This document shows positions 26,813-35,235 of a DNA stretch of 64,000 bases, in pieces; position 1 is the first letter of the stretch; each line of letters begins with the position of its first letter. Source of the DNA: Chitinophagales bacterium (GTDB lineage Bacteria; Bacteroidota; Bacteroidia; Chitinophagales; BACL12); NCBI GenBank assembly GCA_020636645.1, contig JACJXO010000003.1, forward strand, positions 1-64,000, written 5' to 3'. Position numbers and translations under genes: made by a program. The notes under the pieces are model-generated. The model did no database searches. It worked only from the letters and a program-made list of their open reading frames with translations, and was not told the origin of the DNA.

Positions 26813-28786
26813 TCATTCAACCTTTGTAATGATGAACTCCACCCGTTGGTTCCGTTGTCGTCCTTCCGGGGTGTCATTATCGGCAATAGGTTCAGTTTTT
26901 CCCATGCCTGCAAAACTGAGCCGGTCTTCATCAATACCGGAATCGATGAAGAAATCAACCACAGACCGTGCCCGGCGTTGAGACAGGCTGAGACAGTAGG
27001 AGTCATCACAAAGTCCGTTTGTATGTCCGCGAACTTCTATATGAACATCCGGGTGATCCAGGAGGAAACGGGCTGTTTTCTCCAGTTCTGTAAAGCTGGA
27101 ATCAACCAGCACGGAAGTGTTCACCTTGAAATAAATATTTTCCAGTGTTACAGCGGTTCCCACTTTTCTGGGGATCAGATAAAACAGTTGTTCACCATCA
27201 GCCTGTGCGCTGTTCCACTCAGTCACCTCACTGAAGTACCCATCAGCATTGATGGTAATGAGATACTTGCTGTCGGGCCGAAGGTAGGCGTTGAATGCAT
27301 TTCCACCTAAGGAAGTGGTAGAACCTTCTTCTGAGACGGAATCAGACAGCAGCACATAACTGATTGTTGCATCTATCATATTTCCTGAAGACCTGTTCAG
27401 TACCTTTCCTGTGAACTGTACCAGGTCTGCAGGCTGAGCCACAGGGCTAAGTGGTACACGATACAGATTAAGGTTATCTCCACCTTTGGAGCTGCAGAAA
27501 TAGGCCATATTACCCATAGCATCTGTGGTGAAGTATGCTTCCCAGTTGGCGGTATTGATTCCGGATCCGAGGTTCAGCGGCTCGGTCCAGTGCTCCCAGG
27601 TTTCATCCAGCCTTCTGGTCATATAGATATCGTATCCTCCGTATCCGGGCCATCCGTTGGAGGCGAAATACAGTGTTTGTCCGTCGGCGGCAAGGAAAGG
27701 ACTCATTTCTGTTGCAGCACTGTTTACCACCGGGCCAAGGTTTTTCGGAGCGCTGTAGTACCTGTCAGATATGCGACGAGAAACATATATATCTCGCATG
27801 CCATTGGTGGTGTTCGATTCGATGGATAACACGATGTACTGTCCATCTGCAGACATGCTGAATTCATTGTATTGGTCGCGGTTCTGGAAGCCAATGATAT
27901 TGATGGGTACCGGTGTAGACCATCCGTTACTTGTTTTATAGCTGAAAGACATCCAGTGAGACTGGGTCTCTGTTCTGTTATAGGTATTGCCCAGCAGCAA
28001 GGTATTGCCATCAGCACTGACGGCATTAATGAAATTATGTCCTTCGTCATTCAAAGGCGGCCCGATGTTCAGCGGGGCAGACCAGGAACTGTCGGCCATC
28101 AAACGAGCATACCAGATATCGTCATGGAGGTCAGGTCCTGTATTGAGCGGATGTTTTTTTCTGTCAAAATAGAGCATTCTACCGTCCGGGCTAACTACGG
28201 GAAGCACTTCATCATAGGGGCTGTTCAGATTTTCAAGAGCTTCTGGTCTGTTTATCTGGCCAAGGGTGTCTGTATAAAAGGGGATGGGTACTCTGCCGGG
28301 TTCTGTCATCACACCCAGGGCATCCAGTTGAAATGGATCGCCCTGCATACTTCCGTTCCACACTATACGAATGGTGCTGATTCCGGGTCGGGCAGGCAGA
28401 ACGGGTATCTGCATGATATTGTCTGATCGCAAATTGGCCGGCACCGGAATATAGATCTCTTTTCCGTCAGGTTGTTTCAGATAGACCGAAACAGGAATTT
28501 CGGGGTGAAAGGATTGCACCAGTACTACACTGCCAACTGTTTGTGGTTCTTTGAATCCTAAATGAATAAAGGTACTGTCAGCACGATCGAGCAGATCGGG
28601 CATCCAGGCGCAAGGGGTGAAGCTGAAATCAGGAAATTTATTAGGTTTTCCCAGCGCCTGTGAAGCTGAAAACAGCAGATCACTTTTTTGAGAAGAGAAT
28701 CCTACCACTTCATCTGCCCAGTGCACTACCTGGCCATGGGAGGTCAGTGAATACAAACAAACAAAGATCAGGATCGCTCTGCGCAT
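26813..28786 (-). CDS. OmpA-family protein with discoidin-like N terminus and PD40 repeats (paralogue 2)
   Basis: A 657-residue exported protein with a signal peptide (about 1-18). Residues ~20-160 look like a galactose-binding/discoidin-type sandwich (SASQALGKPNKFPDFSF, FIHLGFKEPQTVGSVVLVQS). The middle has WD40-like PD40 blades (PVVSPDGRMLYFDRK, FLAADGQTLYFASNGWPGYG). The last ~110 residues are an OmpA peptidoglycan-binding domain (VEVRGHTNG-type segment, LSQRRARSVVDFFI, NQRVEFIITKVE). It probably bridges the outer membrane or a surface ligand and the cell wall. It is a tandem paralogue of the gene directly upstream, separated by 3 nt. Confidence 0.82.
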   Translation of the reverse strand: MRRAILIFVCLYSLTSHGQVVHWADEVVGFSSQKSDLLFSASQALGKPNKFPDFSFTPCAWMPDLLDRADSTFIHLGFKEPQTVGSVVLVQSFHPEIPVSVYLKQPDGKEIYIPVPANLRSDNIMQIPVLPARPGISTIRIVWNGSMQGDPFQLDALGVMTEPGRVPIPFYTDTLGQINRPEALENLNSPYDEVLPVVSPDGRMLYFDRKKHPLNTGPDLHDDIWYARLMADSSWSAPLNIGPPLNDEGHNFINAVSADGNTLLLGNTYNRTETQSHWMSFSYKTSNGWSTPVPINIIGFQNRDQYNEFSMSADGQYIVLSIESNTTNGMRDIYVSRRISDRYYSAPKNLGPVVNSAATEMSPFLAADGQTLYFASNGWPGYGGYDIYMTRRLDETWEHWTEPLNLGSGINTANWEAYFTTDAMGNMAYFCSSKGGDNLNLYRVPLSPVAQPADLVQFTGKVLNRSSGNMIDATISYVLLSDSVSEEGSTTSLGGNAFNAYLRPDSKYLITINADGYFSEVTEWNSAQADGEQLFYLIPRKVGTAVTLENIYFKVNTSVLVDSSFTELEKTARFLLDHPDVHIEVRGHTNGLCDDSYCLSLSQRRARSVVDFFIDSGIDEDRLSFAGMGKTEPIADNDTPEGRQRNQRVEFIITKVE

Positions 28787-28789
28787 AGT

Positions 28790-30877
28790 TTAGCGGATGG
28801 TGATCTCCACCCTTTGGTTGAGGGTGCGACCTTCCGGTGTATCATTGGATGCGATAGGTCTTGATTTTCCATATCCTACTGCTTCAATACGGTAAGCTTC
28901 CACGCCATGCTGGATCAGGTAGTTCATAACAGATTCAGCACGTTGTTTACTCAAGAGGTTACAGAATTCGTCATCACAGAAACCATTGGTATGCCCACCA
29001 ATTTCAATAGAGATATCTGGATTATCCAGCATGAATTTCAGCAGTCCGTCCACTTCTTCATAAGACTCACGTCTGATCACATAGCTGTTGGCATTGAAAT
29101 TCAGTTTGTCCAGGATGAAGGAGCTGCCTTTTTCAATCGGGAAGATGCGGAAGTCTTCACGCAGCACACGCTGGGCATTATAGCCGGCAATCAGAATGGT
29201 ATCTTCATAGTGGAGGTATCCCTTTTTCTTCACCACCACCCGATAGCTTACCTGATCGGTCACTTTACGTCTGTAGTTATGGTTGAGGGTTTCCAGAGAA
29301 TCCGGTTCTGAGGGGTAATTCACCAGGCTGAAGATGACCGTGCCGTCAATGGGTTTTTCAGTAGCGGCATCGAAGATGGTACCGAACAACAAGACATCAT
29401 TTACCAACGGAACACCATCCGGCAGAATCTCCGTTTCAATGACAGGTTCAGCAGGCTGGATGGATGTGGTTTGCTCGGTCAGCAAATCTTCTTCTTCTTC
29501 CTCTTCTTCTTCAACAGGTTTCAGTTGGATCCTGTATATGTCGGGGTTAAAGTAGCCATCGCGGGTAGAGGTGAAATAGGCATACTCGCTGCTGTCATTA
29601 AAGGTGAAGTAGGCGTCAAACCCGATGCTGTTGATCTCTGGCCCGAGATTTTGGGGCACTGACCAGTTTTTCCAGGTATCATCCAGCCGTTTGGAAATAT
29701 AGATGTCCTGCTCTCCGTAACCAGGGTATCCGTTGGAGGAGAAGATGAGATACCTGCCGTCAGGCGATAAGCTGGGGGCCATTTCTTCTGCAGCGGTATT
29801 GATCTGTTTTCCGAGGTTCATCGGGAAGGTCCACGTAAGCTGGTTCTCACTGAAGCAGACGTAGATGTCTTTCAGTCCCATGCCATCGCCTTTTTCCAGA
29901 GATACCAGCAACACAGAACGATCTGTATTCATATAGTATTCTGCATAGAAATTGTAGGAGATGAGGCCGGGCGTGATCAGGTTGACGGGGTATCTCCAGT
30001 TTCCTTCTCCAGCCCAGGTTTGTGAAACACCCAGACCGGATCGTCCGTCGGGGAAGTAGAGGTTGGCAAGCGACAACATCTTGCCGCCATTGGAAACGCC
30101 TATTACATAATTATTGATCTCGTTGTTTACCGGTTCGCCGGGATGGATGGCCGGTCCTACTTTGGCACCTTTTACTTCTGCATACCAGATATCATCATTG
30201 AGCATGGAGCCGGTATTTTGCGGATGGTCCTTTCTGGTAAAGTATAAACGACTGCCATCATCACTGAGGATTGGAGCCAGCTCACTTCCGGGAGAATTTA
30301 CAGATACCCCCAGATTCTCAGCATTGCTCAGGTATTCAAAATAATCACTGTTCTGTACAGCAGGCATCTGAAAATCAATGGCCTGATCAGCAATGCCAAT
30401 GGCATCTATCTGGTTGTAGCCGGAAACACTTTCGGTTTCCAGTACCAGTTTCAATTCATTGGTAAGAAAGGTAGTTTTCGGGATATCGATGATCAACAAC
30501 CTGCCATATTCTCCTTTATCGATTGTGCGGGTGTACACTTCATGTGGAATATTATACTGATCGTACAGCATGACTGCCTTTACGGCGCCACCGTTGTGAT
30601 TCTCTGATATGTAAATGCGACTTACATATATCTTTTTGTCGAATGCTACACGAACAAATTCTTCTTCATAGTTGTCAGGAAACCTCGGGGTCCAGGCGCA
30701 GCCGCAATCGCCATAGGATGGTAATTTGGAAGGTGGGCCCAGTACTTGTTTGGCAGCATAGCTGACCTCTCCACGCTGGGATGAATAAGACAACAGGCGG
30801 CTGGCCCACTGGATCTGGGTAAATGCACTCAGATGGAGGGTAACCAGCAACAGAAAAATGACATAACGTTTGCTCAT
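28790..30877 (-). CDS. OmpA-family protein with discoidin-like N terminus and PD40 repeats (paralogue 1)
   Basis: A 695-residue protein with the same order as its neighbour: signal peptide, discoidin-like domain (AAKQVLGPPSKLPSYG, YVSRIYISENHNGGAVKAVM), PD40 blades (PILSDDGSRLYFTRKDHP, PSLSPDGRYLIFSSNGYPGYG), a poly-Glu linker, a short carboxypeptidase-regulatory-like sandwich and a C-terminal OmpA domain (IEIGGHTNGFCDDEFC, LSKQRAESVMNYLI, NQRVEITIR). It heads the operon OmpA1-OmpA2-aminotransferase-heptose kinase. Peptidoglycan binding is predicted from the family; the ligand of the N-terminal domain is unknown. Confidence 0.82.
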   Translation of the reverse strand: MSKRYVIFLLLVTLHLSAFTQIQWASRLLSYSSQRGEVSYAAKQVLGPPSKLPSYGDCGCAWTPRFPDNYEEEFVRVAFDKKIYVSRIYISENHNGGAVKAVMLYDQYNIPHEVYTRTIDKGEYGRLLIIDIPKTTFLTNELKLVLETESVSGYNQIDAIGIADQAIDFQMPAVQNSDYFEYLSNAENLGVSVNSPGSELAPILSDDGSRLYFTRKDHPQNTGSMLNDDIWYAEVKGAKVGPAIHPGEPVNNEINNYVIGVSNGGKMLSLANLYFPDGRSGLGVSQTWAGEGNWRYPVNLITPGLISYNFYAEYYMNTDRSVLLVSLEKGDGMGLKDIYVCFSENQLTWTFPMNLGKQINTAAEEMAPSLSPDGRYLIFSSNGYPGYGEQDIYISKRLDDTWKNWSVPQNLGPEINSIGFDAYFTFNDSSEYAYFTSTRDGYFNPDIYRIQLKPVEEEEEEEEDLLTEQTTSIQPAEPVIETEILPDGVPLVNDVLLFGTIFDAATEKPIDGTVIFSLVNYPSEPDSLETLNHNYRRKVTDQVSYRVVVKKKGYLHYEDTILIAGYNAQRVLREDFRIFPIEKGSSFILDKLNFNANSYVIRRESYEEVDGLLKFMLDNPDISIEIGGHTNGFCDDEFCNLLSKQRAESVMNYLIQHGVEAYRIEAVGYGKSRPIASNDTPEGRTLNQRVEITIR
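29488..29512. repeat. Trinucleotide tract encoding a poly-Glu linker
   Basis: A run of CTT/CTC triplets on the plus strand encodes a stretch of about eight Glu in the OmpA/PD40 protein. Slippage would change linker length without breaking the frame. Confidence 0.6.
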
Positions 30878-30893
30878 GCAGTGGCAGATGATG

Positions 30894-30901
30894 CAAAATT
30901 A
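30894..30901 (-). promoter_or_regulatory. Predicted -7 box of the OmpA/PD40 operon
   Basis: TAATTTTG on the minus strand, 16 nt before the ATG at 30877. Confidence 0.45.
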
Positions 30902-30990
30902 ACGGTCAGTTCAGGCTCTTATGATTACAGGTGTCAATTCTTATCAACACTTCATTGCCCGTTTATCCTTTTAAATTTACAGGCATTCGT

Positions 30991-31626
30991 ATGACAAAAA
31001 AAGAGAAAGCGGCCTTTATTGTAACAAGGTTAAATGAGCTGTTTCCTGATCCTGAAGTATCACTCAGGCATGAGGATCCTTACACTTTGCTGATCGCGGT
31101 ATTGCTGAGCGCCCAGTGCACTGATGAGCGTGTAAATCAGGTAACACCGGGATTATTCAGGAAAGCAGACAACCCGGCAGATATGGCTCAGGTAAGCAGG
31201 GAAGAGGTAGAAGACATTATCAGGCCCTGTGGACTGGCCCCGGCTAAATCAAAAGCCATCGTGGGTTTGTCTCAGATCCTGATGAACCAGCATCACGGCG
31301 AAGTTCCACACACCTTTGAGGAACTGGAAGCGTTACCTGGCGTAGGGCATAAAACTGCCAGCGTGGTTATGTCGCAGGCTTTCGGTGTACCTGCGTTTCC
31401 GGTTGATACCCATATTCACCGTCTGGCTCACCGCTGGGGTTTGAGTAACGGAAAATCAGTGGAACAAACAGAAAAGGACCTGAAGCGGATTTTTGACCGG
31501 TCATTGTGGAACAAACTGCACTTACAGATCATCTACTTTGGCAGAGCCTATTGCCCGGCCCGTGCACATGATCCGGCCGCCTGTCCGATCTGTTCAGTAG
31601 TAGGTAAAAAAAAGACGGCACCCTGA
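30991..31626 (+). CDS. nth: Endonuclease III, variant lacking a complete 4Fe-4S motif
   Basis: This 211-residue base-excision repair glycosylase/AP lyase removes oxidised pyrimidines. The helix-hairpin-helix LPGVGHKTASVV carries the catalytic Lys121, and Asp139 lies in VDTHIHR. At the C terminus only three cysteines occur (C188, C198, C201), with spacings unlike the usual C-x6-C-x2-C-x5-C, and the fourth is absent, so the iron-sulfur cluster is probably missing. The ATG at 30991 is chosen over a GTG at 30931, which adds an unconserved 20 residues. The last codons are shared with a terminator serving the opposite strand. Confidence 0.93.
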   Translation: MTKKEKAAFIVTRLNELFPDPEVSLRHEDPYTLLIAVLLSAQCTDERVNQVTPGLFRKADNPADMAQVSREEVEDIIRPCGLAPAKSKAIVGLSQILMNQHHGEVPHTFEELEALPGVGHKTASVVMSQAFGVPAFPVDTHIHRLAHRWGLSNGKSVEQTEKDLKRIFDRSLWNKLHLQIIYFGRAYCPARAHDPAACPICSVVGKKKTAP

Positions 31627-31636
31627 AGTGCCGTCT
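31604..31636 (-). terminator. Terminator of the 31655-35086 gene, overlapping the nth 3' end
   Basis: The stem AGACGGCAC / GTGCCGTCT (31613-31621 with 31628-31636) is followed on the minus strand by eight T (the A run at 31606-31613 on the plus strand). Its left arm lies within the last codons of nth. Confidence 0.82.
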
Positions 31637-31654
31637 CATAAGATTCTTTGATGA

Positions 31655-34600
31655 TCATCGGATAATGATCAGGTCTTTGGAAACCTGTTCTTCTCCTGCA
31701 AACACCTTAACCTGATAGATACCGGAAGGCTGGTCTTCCAGGTGGATGGTTTCATTGATCCTTGTGACCATGCCAAGGTTTCTGCTGCTGACCAGTTGTC
31801 CGGTGGCATTGTAGATCTCATAACGCAGATCTTCAGCCTGATCCAGGTGGATGTTGAGAACGGAGGTTCCCATGCTTGGGTTAGGATACAGCAATACCAT
31901 ATTCTCGAGGCTTGCAGCATCAATGGCATCAACACCCACATAAATGATGGTATCAAAGGCGCTGTATCCGCAGTTGTTTTCGGCTACCAGCACGACGGTG
32001 TAAACTCCCACTCCGAATGTATGTACCGGGGCATCTTCAGATGATATGCCACCATCGCCGAAGTACCAGGTGTAATCAGCTCCGGGCGATGAAGTATTGA
32101 TGAAGTCAAGGGTATAACCAGACATCGTGAAGTCAAATGAGGCATCAGGGGTGTAGGTCAGATCAACTTCTACGGTATCTGATTTTACACATCCGGTAAC
32201 CGGGTGGGTAACCAGTACCCAATAGTCGCCGGGTTCAGTTGCGGTAATGACCTGGGTGGTTTCGCCGGTATTCCAGTAGTAGAACATGCCCGGATTAAGC
32301 GCATCCAGAGAAACGCTATCGCAAACATCCTTATCATCACCCAGATCAACCACTGCAGCTTCCAGGGTTTCCAGTTCCAGGTACAGGGTGTCATTGGAGT
32401 GATCCTGGTCCACATAAATATCAGTCCATACTTCCAGTGTATGGGTACCCAGAGCAGAAAAATCTCCGGTGGCATCAAAGGTGTAATACTCTGTTCCGCC
32501 CGGATCAACTACTACAGTTGCTACTTCAGTAACCACGGGACCTCCATCCAGAACGTATTTAACAGTTAGGCTGGAAACTGCGGTTGGGCCAAAGTTTTCA
32601 ATAGCAACTTCTATGGTTTCTTCTGTACCCAGGCCACATCCGTCTTCCGGTAAAATGAGGTCCACTACACCCACATCAACAGGAGAGCAGTATTTAAGCA
32701 ATTCAAATATGTTCTTACGGATATTTCCTACCTCATCTATGGGAGAACAGTATTCTGCCGGTGTCATGGTGCCAAACACCACCATACCATCACCCCATTC
32801 CTTAAAGGAGCAAATAGCGGTGGAAGGAGTATAGTAATCTTCTATAAGTTTGGTGAGGCCTGTTCCGGTGATCTTTGCGTGTGCAAAGTTGTACCACCAG
32901 CCGGTCCAGTCTGTACCAACCGGTGTATAGGGGGTAGAGATGATATCAAAGTCAGGCTCAGTTGATTCTGCATAATAGATATAGTTAGGATACAGAAAAC
33001 TGGTGCTGCCAAAACCAACATTAATATTGCCACCTTCTTCAGGAGCGGCATTCAGGAATAAGTTGCCACCAGAAGCTACCCAATTCTCAACAGTGGCGCC
33101 ATTGTTGGTCAAAAAAGTTGCAAATTCAATAGCAGTGGATCCGCCACCTTCCAGGTAAATGAAGCAGGTTCCTTCGTCAAAAATCTCATCCGGATCCATG
33201 GTGTCAAAATACTCTTCGATCCATCCGCCATCTCCGAACACCTCGTCCATTTTGTCCACGTTGTCTGATGAGCTGAAAGGATCAGTAGTAGAAAGGTGAA
33301 TATAGTATGCTTCAGTGCCTGAAATAGGCGCCAGGTTCTTGATGATATCACACAGCGTATCATTACTGATATCTTCATCGCTGGGAAGAGCTGTCCAGGC
33401 GCAGTAGTTATAGTCGCCATCAGATGACATATCATATGGTACACTAAAAGAATAGACCGTGGTTTCACCCGCAGCCAGAGATCCTGTCCAGGTTTCACTA
33501 ACAACGGCGCCACCGTCCACCTGATAGCGGACTGGAATACTGGTTTGGGTGTTGGTACCCAGGTTGGTGATTTCCACAGCAACTACTTCACTGGCAGACA
33601 GATCTACCGCCGACATAGGACTTGCAAAAGCCGTAACAGCTACATCATCAGGAAGCGGATCCTGGATCAGGATATTATCAAAAGCGATCCCGTTATAGAT
33701 TGGGTACCAGGTAGAAGCGAACTTTATTCGGATCTTAACAGATGATTCACCTGCCAGGAAGGCAATGTCATGATGAGCGGTTTTCCATCCTCCACCAGAG
33801 CCTACCCAGCCGGGTTCATATCCGGGTATCATGGGGTCATATCCAAGAGAATATCCATAGGTAGTGTACCAGTTATCGCCTGTACCGATGTCTCCAAGCA
33901 GGGTCCAGGTGGCACCGGCATCTGTAGAATATTCTAGCTGAGCTCCATCATTGAATGCGTAGGTATCCCACCAGATGTCCAGTTCCATGTATGGGAGAAC
34001 CAGGCTGCTGAAATCCATACAAGGGCTTTCTACATAAGAAGTTTCATAGCTGTTATAATTGCCGTCCACGTTGGTAGCCCAGGAGTTTTCAGAACCCGGG
34101 GTGGCAGGAGGGGCTCCGCTGATGATGGCTGCAGACGGACTTCCCAGTTCCCAGGAACTGCTGATACCGTACTGAGTCCATCCGGCAGTGCCTTCTTCAA
34201 AATCTTCGAAATAGGGGAATGTACTGATGACCGGAATATTGGTAAAGGTTACGAAAGTGGTATCATCAGCCGGAACCGTATCCAGATCCATAGATGTAAA
34301 TGCCCAGAGTGTATAGTCGCCCACATTGCTCAGGTCGGCCGGGGTAGTAAACGTATAATCTACTGATCCGAAGGAAGGTATCGGGCTTCCTGCGTAGGCT
34401 TCAGTTACCGTACCGGACAAACCGGATACCGGGTCATCATAATAATAACTGATATCAAAATCGCTAACGGATTCTTCACCGATGTTGGTCACTGTAACTG
34501 TTATGTTTTCCATACCCAGACCGCAGGCAGTTTCCATGTCTATGTCTGTAACGCCCACATTATAGTCAGTTGGAGTGGGAATGAAAACGGAATAATCTTC

Positions 34601-35086
34601 TACTTCACCATAAGAGTAGGTGGTAGCGCAGGCACTGATGGCTCCCGGAGGGTAGTACACGCAACGAAGGCGCAAACGGGTAGTTCCTGACACTGCAGTA
34701 ACCGGAACTGTGAACGTAATGGTGCCCGTACCACCTGCTGAAATAATGATATCAGCACCACCCAGTTTTTCAGAAGTGGCAAAGATCTCATTCTGATCCC
34801 AGTCTATCCAAACTGCATAATACTCAGTATAGGAGGGGCAATTGTATATGGTTAGGGTATAAGACAAGCCGGGTATCAACAGGGTTGACAGGTCTGTATA
34901 GTCATTGTAGTCCAGTCCCGGTCCAGTGAAATTGCTGATATCTCCCAGTTCAAAGCCATCGCAGTAATCTCCTGAACCGGTTCCGGTGTAATAATCCGGT
35001 ACACAGTACTGGGCTGAAGATTGTTGGATGCCGAATACGGTCAGCAATAAAAAGCCAGTAAGAAATGCGGGTATTCTTTTTTGCAT
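31655..35086 (-). CDS. Giant T9SS surface protein 1 (GEVED, jelly-roll, CARDB, ThuA-like, PKD)
   Basis: A 1,143-residue protein with a signal peptide (about 1-25, ending SSAQYC). Regions in order: a GEVED domain (about 30-170, ending YSYGEVEDYSVFIP); a CARDB-like domain; a MAM/choice-of-anchor-like jelly-roll (about 289-475: FPYFEDFEEGTAGW, WWDTYAFNDGAQLEYSTDAG); a second CARDB-like domain; an alpha/beta module (about 587-799: EAYYIHLSTTDPF, CFIYLEGGGSTAIEFATFL, NWVASGGNLFLNAAPEEG) resembling ThuA/class I amidotransferase folds; a third CARDB; a PKD domain (about 982-1042); and a T9SS type A sorting domain (about 1060-1143). It is the shortest of three paralogues and is probably displayed on the cell surface. 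The substrate or ligand is unknown. Confidence 0.75.
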   Translation of the reverse strand: MQKRIPAFLTGFLLLTVFGIQQSSAQYCVPDYYTGTGSGDYCDGFELGDISNFTGPGLDYNDYTDLSTLLIPGLSYTLTIYNCPSYTEYYAVWIDWDQNEIFATSEKLGGADIIISAGGTGTITFTVPVTAVSGTTRLRLRCVYYPPGAISACATTYSYGEVEDYSVFIPTPTDYNVGVTDIDMETACGLGMENITVTVTNIGEESVSDFDISYYYDDPVSGLSGTVTEAYAGSPIPSFGSVDYTFTTPADLSNVGDYTLWAFTSMDLDTVPADDTTFVTFTNIPVISTFPYFEDFEEGTAGWTQYGISSSWELGSPSAAIISGAPPATPGSENSWATNVDGNYNSYETSYVESPCMDFSSLVLPYMELDIWWDTYAFNDGAQLEYSTDAGATWTLLGDIGTGDNWYTTYGYSLGYDPMIPGYEPGWVGSGGGWKTAHHDIAFLAGESSVKIRIKFASTWYPIYNGIAFDNILIQDPLPDDVAVTAFASPMSAVDLSASEVVAVEITNLGTNTQTSIPVRYQVDGGAVVSETWTGSLAAGETTVYSFSVPYDMSSDGDYNYCAWTALPSDEDISNDTLCDIIKNLAPISGTEAYYIHLSTTDPFSSSDNVDKMDEVFGDGGWIEEYFDTMDPDEIFDEGTCFIYLEGGGSTAIEFATFLTNNGATVENWVASGGNLFLNAAPEEGGNINVGFGSTSFLYPNYIYYAESTEPDFDIISTPYTPVGTDWTGWWYNFAHAKITGTGLTKLIEDYYTPSTAICSFKEWGDGMVVFGTMTPAEYCSPIDEVGNIRKNIFELLKYCSPVDVGVVDLILPEDGCGLGTEETIEVAIENFGPTAVSSLTVKYVLDGGPVVTEVATVVVDPGGTEYYTFDATGDFSALGTHTLEVWTDIYVDQDHSNDTLYLELETLEAAVVDLGDDKDVCDSVSLDALNPGMFYYWNTGETTQVITATEPGDYWVLVTHPVTGCVKSDTVEVDLTYTPDASFDFTMSGYTLDFINTSSPGADYTWYFGDGGISSEDAPVHTFGVGVYTVVLVAENNCGYSAFDTIIYVGVDAIDAASLENMVLLYPNPSMGTSVLNIHLDQAEDLRYEIYNATGQLVSSRNLGMVTRINETIHLEDQPSGIYQVKVFAGEEQVSKDLIIIR

Positions 35087-35114
35087 ATGCCTGAATTTGC
35101 ACAGATTTCCATCA

Positions 35115-35122
35115 TAAAGTTA
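35115..35122 (-). promoter_or_regulatory. Predicted -7 box of giant surface protein 1
   Basis: TAACTTTA on the minus strand, 28 nt before the ATG at 35086. Confidence 0.35.
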
Positions 35123-35183
35123 CTTAAACCCACACATATCCAAACAAACTGTTTGTGGGTAACAGAATTCTGACAATTTGGTG

Positions 35184-35219
35184 AAAAAAAAGGCGGTTTC
35201 AGAAGAAACCGCCTTTTTT
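35184..35219. terminator. Rho-independent terminator of giant surface protein 2
   Basis: The stem AGGCGGTTTC / GAAACCGCCT (35191-35200 with 35205-35214), loop AGAA, is flanked by A and T runs on both sides, so it is strong in the minus direction and symmetrical. Confidence 0.9.
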
Positions 35220-35235
35220 ATGCTTATGCCTTGTG

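Noticed and set aside
29488..29512. Phase-variable simple repeat
   Set aside because: The triplet tract can only lengthen or shorten a poly-Glu linker; it cannot switch the frame.
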